Assembly: GCA_036345935.2 (NCBI GenBank)
Contig: JADWOT020000739.1
Location: 62,001-126,000 of the forward strand
Direction of reading: 5' to 3'
Length of the DNA stretch: 64,000 bases
Origin: Taenia hydatigena
Taxonomy: Eukaryota; Platyhelminthes; Cestoda; Cyclophyllidea; Taeniidae
Part shown: positions 60,890 through 64,000 of the stretch, piece by piece
Layout: each line of letters opens with the position of its first letter
How positions within the stretch are numbered: position 1 is the stretch's first letter
The notes under the pieces: model-generated
What the model saw: only the letters and a program-made list of their open reading frames with translations
Told to the model about the DNA's origin: nothing
Database searches by the model: none
Translations under genes and position numbers: made by a program

Positions 60890-63410
60890 CAGGATCGCAA
60901 ATTTGCAAATTAAATTTAAGTCATTTAAGCCACCGGTGAAGTGGGAAGCAAGGTCTGCACTGGAACCTGGACTGAGCACTAGAATATTTCTTGGTCCTAT
61001 TTTTTGCTTCCAAATTAATCTTGGGCCACGCAAACGCACCGATCCGCCAAATTTCTTTCCAGCAGTCAGCATCTCCCTTGAAGTTAAGTCGGCGATTTGG
61101 TGTCCAATCGCTCGAATGAATGAGATTATGAGCACAGAGGTAGCTTGCCAGTAATCTTGTGAATTAGAAACACTGATAACAATGCATTCTTACAGAATCT
61201 GAGTTCTCGTTTTCCCACCGCAGTCCTTCCCATGTATGCTTTGCAGCTAACATTTTGCCATTAGTGCTGGTCAACAAAAATACGATGCACTTTTAGGCAT
61301 GTTTTTATTTTATCCTTTGGCAAATACCATAAAAACGATGACTCACATAATTTATGGCTATGTGGCAAAAAAGAAGTCTCTAAACACTGCTTCCATTGAT
61401 GCTACATTAAGGAACTAAATTTTACGTCAATAAACTAAAGTTCTTGCACGGATTTTGCTTCTACTGCCAACCACATTGAGCACTCTTGCAGCATTTCAAA
61501 CATAAGTTGTAAGTGCTTATTGTCCAGCACCCAAGGGCATTGTAATATCGCAGTTAGAGTGTCACTTGAATTTTACGAATGCACATGGAGAGGCACGCAA
61601 AAATCGCCAGCACCACGCATTCGTGACGCTCCTTAAACAGTTTTGCCAAAACAGAATTCCAAGACAGACAAAAATTTTGGCAGCGAAGCGCAACTATAGT
61701 TGCGTTCGCAACGTTGGGTATAAATTAGAAAAAAACGTTAAAGCCAATAAGGCGTTAAGAGCTACTCCTTTGCAAGCGATGCAGCGTCTTTTTTGCGCTC
61801 ATCTGTCACGTTCTGGGGCACCTCCGTCCGACGCTTCTGTTAAATGCGTCCAAATGATCCTTCGCTCTGCGGCTGTTGACAATGCGCCAGTCTTTTCATG
61901 CTTCTCTGCAAAACTCTTCCTATTTCTAGCCGCAATAAGCCACATAACGCAAGCAAATTGTCCTTCTCGTCTAGATCACCGTTAATCTTCTCCAAGTCAG
62001 CTGACATCCCGTTAAACAGACTCTGTAAACTGGCCTTTTAAATGCAATCACCGCTTTCTCCTTCCCGCTCTACTTCCATATGTTTCGACTCACTTTAGTC
62101 CGCAAAACTCCTCTCTGAAAAAAAGACACTCTGTCCGAAATGCTAGTTTCTCTCATCACATCCCAAGGAATTTCAAAAGTCAAGCAGGGTTGAGGGGTTA
62201 CTTTGAAAGATGTGGAAGCGCATTGGACCTCTTTATGCACATCCGACTTTATATCCGCAGACTTCGGACTTCCGCGCTTCCTGTGCCAACACGATTAAAC
62301 AGGCTTAGCATAAACTTACCCTGCCATTAGTTGATTTTCCGAAAAGTCCCGGTTTCTATTGCTTAAAAAAAAGAAAAACGTGTGTTTATGCCTAACCTAT
62401 CATAAGTCATTAAAAAGGGGAAATTGCATAACCCAACTGCCATAGGTCTTACCGTACAAAGTCAAACACAGCGAATGCAAAAGTGAGGGTTGGGACAGTT
62501 GTTTTAGCATTTAACAGCTGTGCACTTAGCGACAAATTCCTGATATCCCCCAATACAAGTAAAAGTTGAATGCTTAAGAACAACAGTGGATAGCATCTGC
62601 AAGTCTCGAGTGCTGACGTTCGCTGGATGCTGGTTTCTGCTAAAGAAAGGGACTTTTACATGCCTTAGTACAAAATGTTGCAGTCATGCAAATGGCAGCC
62701 ACTGTTTGCGGATAAAATCAGTGGAGCATGATAATAACACTTGCAATTGCGCCTTTAAAATGTGTGCAACTCATATACGACAGACTGACTTAGCAACGTG
62801 AGCCGCAAGCATAAAGCAGAAACTTTACTTACCGATTAGTGATTGAGTAAATTTCTCCCTTGTTACGATTATAAGGAAGTAGACATCCGAATTCAGTCCC
62901 CTGATGCCTTTTGGGTGATGCATTCAATGATTTTTGCGTTTCGTTGTGTGGTTCATTAGGAAAGAATCATTGGTACTCATACCTATCTGCCCGCAATTTC
63001 CGCTCTCTACAACAGTTTCTGTTGGCTATCGAGGTGGGCGGGTAAAGGAGCATGTGTGCGAGAGGGCAAAGTGCTTAGTGTAGTGACGACACGGCGAGAG
63101 ACCACATTGATCACAATGCTGCAGGGAGAAAAATGTGGATGTATCAGGCAGTTTTGATTGCAAGAGTTGTGCTAATGAGGTGGCATGAAGACAGGGGAAA
63201 AAGGTGATAAAGGAGAAATTTGCATTTGGGTACAGAAAATTATTGCGGCAAGCAAGAATGCAAAATGTTTTCGACAATGTGGCTTGATCGTGGCCAGTAG
63301 AAAACGGATGAAATGAAGATGATGTGGTTATGATACAATGAAAAAGAGGACACATGTTGAGTACAAGCAAAGCATCAGGTGGCACAGAAGCGGTTGCTAA
63401 AGCTCTACCA
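60890..63410. other. Gene-free stretch
   Basis: The 158-codon frame at 60,678-61,154 is mostly an out-of-frame reading of the HSP70 remnant plus flank. The 139-codon frame at 61,566-61,985 has no motif. The 151-codon minus-strand frame at 63,026-63,481 starts in a tRNA-like element and has no homology. No poly(A) tail is visible after the pseudogene. Confidence 0.4.
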
Positions 63411-63417
63411 CCACAGC

Positions 63418-63486
63418 TACGGGAATGGTTTGAACCCGCAACCTGCTGAGTGAAAGCCAGATGCGTTACTCTCTGAGCCAATATAG
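63418..63486 (-). other. tRNA-Glu-like element (pseudogene or SINE head)
   Basis: Reading the minus strand gives an A-box-like tggctcagagagtaacgc, an anticodon arm with the loop ctttcac (anticodon TTC, glutamate) on a stem with four of five pairs, and a B box (gggttcaaacc). This is the order and spacing of a tRNA. The T-stem and acceptor stem do not pair, so it cannot be a working tRNA. It is most likely a tRNA pseudogene or the head of a tRNA-derived SINE. Directly downstream (minus strand, about 63,410-63,395) lies a second A-box-like stretch, tagctgtggtggtagagc. Confidence 0.5.
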
Positions 63487-63489
63487 TTC

Positions 63490-64000
63490 TGATTTTGTTT
63501 CTTACCGCCTGTCTGGCTCTATCGGTTCATAGCTTTGGCTGCTAGCACTCATCTTTAATCCCTACCGCACGGTACGCTACACCTGCACTCATACACTCAC
63601 TCAATGCAAGGCTGCTTTGCCTCATGCCTAGTGTGCCGGCATTTTTGATGCAGTCTAGCACCACACTACGCCATCAGAGGCGATACGATGCACCGCATTT
63701 GCTTTCATCCTGTGTGGAAGTGTTTGGATTCATTCGATATAATGCAGAAGAGTAAAGGCATTATTAAAAGGAATGCTTGTGGATAATGTGGATGAAGCTA
63801 AATGTGCTTGAAGTGAGTGCATGGTTTGGGGTGGCAGATGGTTGTGAGGTGATGGAGGCTGGATCGCTCCTGCAGCTTGATAAGAGGATGTGGAGGCGTA
63901 GTTACAATGCAGTGATCAAGAATTCGAACCCATTATCGGCGCGATTTTGCCCTTCTTTTATCTCTCCTTTCTTCACTCTGCTATCTACAGCCATTTGACA
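63490..64000. other. Gene-free end of the window
   Basis: A frame at 63,777-63,998 is of chance length. A short B-box-like motif on the minus strand (tgggttcgaattc, about 63,920) lacks the rest of a tRNA. Nothing else is seen. Confidence 0.4.

Noticed and set aside
60678..61154. 158-codon plus-strand frame
   Set aside because: Its first part is a wrong-frame reading of the HSP70 lid region, and the remainder runs into flanking sequence without homology.
63026..63481. 151-codon minus-strand frame
   Set aside because: It begins inside the tRNA-like element and the translation of its start is simply that element read as protein; no domain follows.
1..64000. About a hundred reading frames of 60-160 codons on both strands
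   Set aside because: At this base composition some tens of frames of 90 or more codons are expected by chance in 64 kb. Without motifs, splice partners or compositional support they are not genes.
1..64000. CRISPR arrays, bacterial operons, rRNA genes or a spliced-leader gene
   Set aside because: I looked for regularly spaced short repeats, dense co-directional frames, rRNA cores and the known tapeworm spliced-leader start and saw none.

Overview
The window looks like nuclear DNA from an invertebrate, most probably a parasitic flatworm of the tapeworm kind. The sequence shows about 42% G+C by eye, no dense tandem genes, no operons and no long reading frame. It does show GT...AG splice signals with short candidate introns (50 to 290 bases), a miniature LTR retrotransposon with LTRs of about 185 bp, and a decayed HSP70 gene copy. 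Established knowledge: taeniid tapeworms (Taenia, Echinococcus) carry abundant terminal-repeat retrotransposons in miniature (TRIMs) and an expanded, pseudogene-rich HSP70 family. The assignment to a taeniid is therefore an inference, not a demonstration.

Layout. 1-7.0 kb: gene-free, with adjoining copies of two dispersed repeats (D and E) at 3.3-3.9 kb. 7.1-9.0 kb: two roughly 300-bp inverted repeat arms (C) enclosing a chain of four candidate exons. 9.4-12.4 kb: one LTR fragment and a complete TRIM (11,595-12,442) with two LTRs, a primer-binding site, a polypurine tract, a near-perfect target duplication and no protein. 13-20 kb: repeat F (two copies), the longest uninterrupted frame of the window (203 codons at 15.0-15.6 kb), a G+C-rich coding-like island (18.15-18.47 kb) and another LTR remnant. 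20.3-21.4 kb: repeat B, a 708-bp tandem arrangement with internal sub-repeats; further copies lie at 26.3 and 36.3 kb. 27.5 and 31.7 kb: two solo LTRs of the TRIM family, one with an exact 5-bp target duplication. 32-50 kb: essentially empty apart from a third copy of E at 40.4 kb. 50-53 kb: three weak exon-like stretches, one encoding a C2H2 zinc finger. 56.6-57.8 kb, minus strand: a decayed Ty3/gypsy reverse transcriptase-RNase H fragment, next to two spliceable exons that may be the 3' end of a gene. 59.1-60.9 kb: a frameshifted HSP70 pseudogene. 63.4 kb: a tRNA-Glu-like element.

How it fits together. This is mainly a gene-poor region built from old insertions. I see no intact, confidently identified protein gene, no functional operon and no convincing new molecular system. 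The most solid results are the TRIM with its solo LTRs, the HSP70 pseudogene and the gypsy fragment. The most open questions are the exon chain between inverted repeats, the 708-bp repeat B, and the exon pair beside the gypsy fragment.
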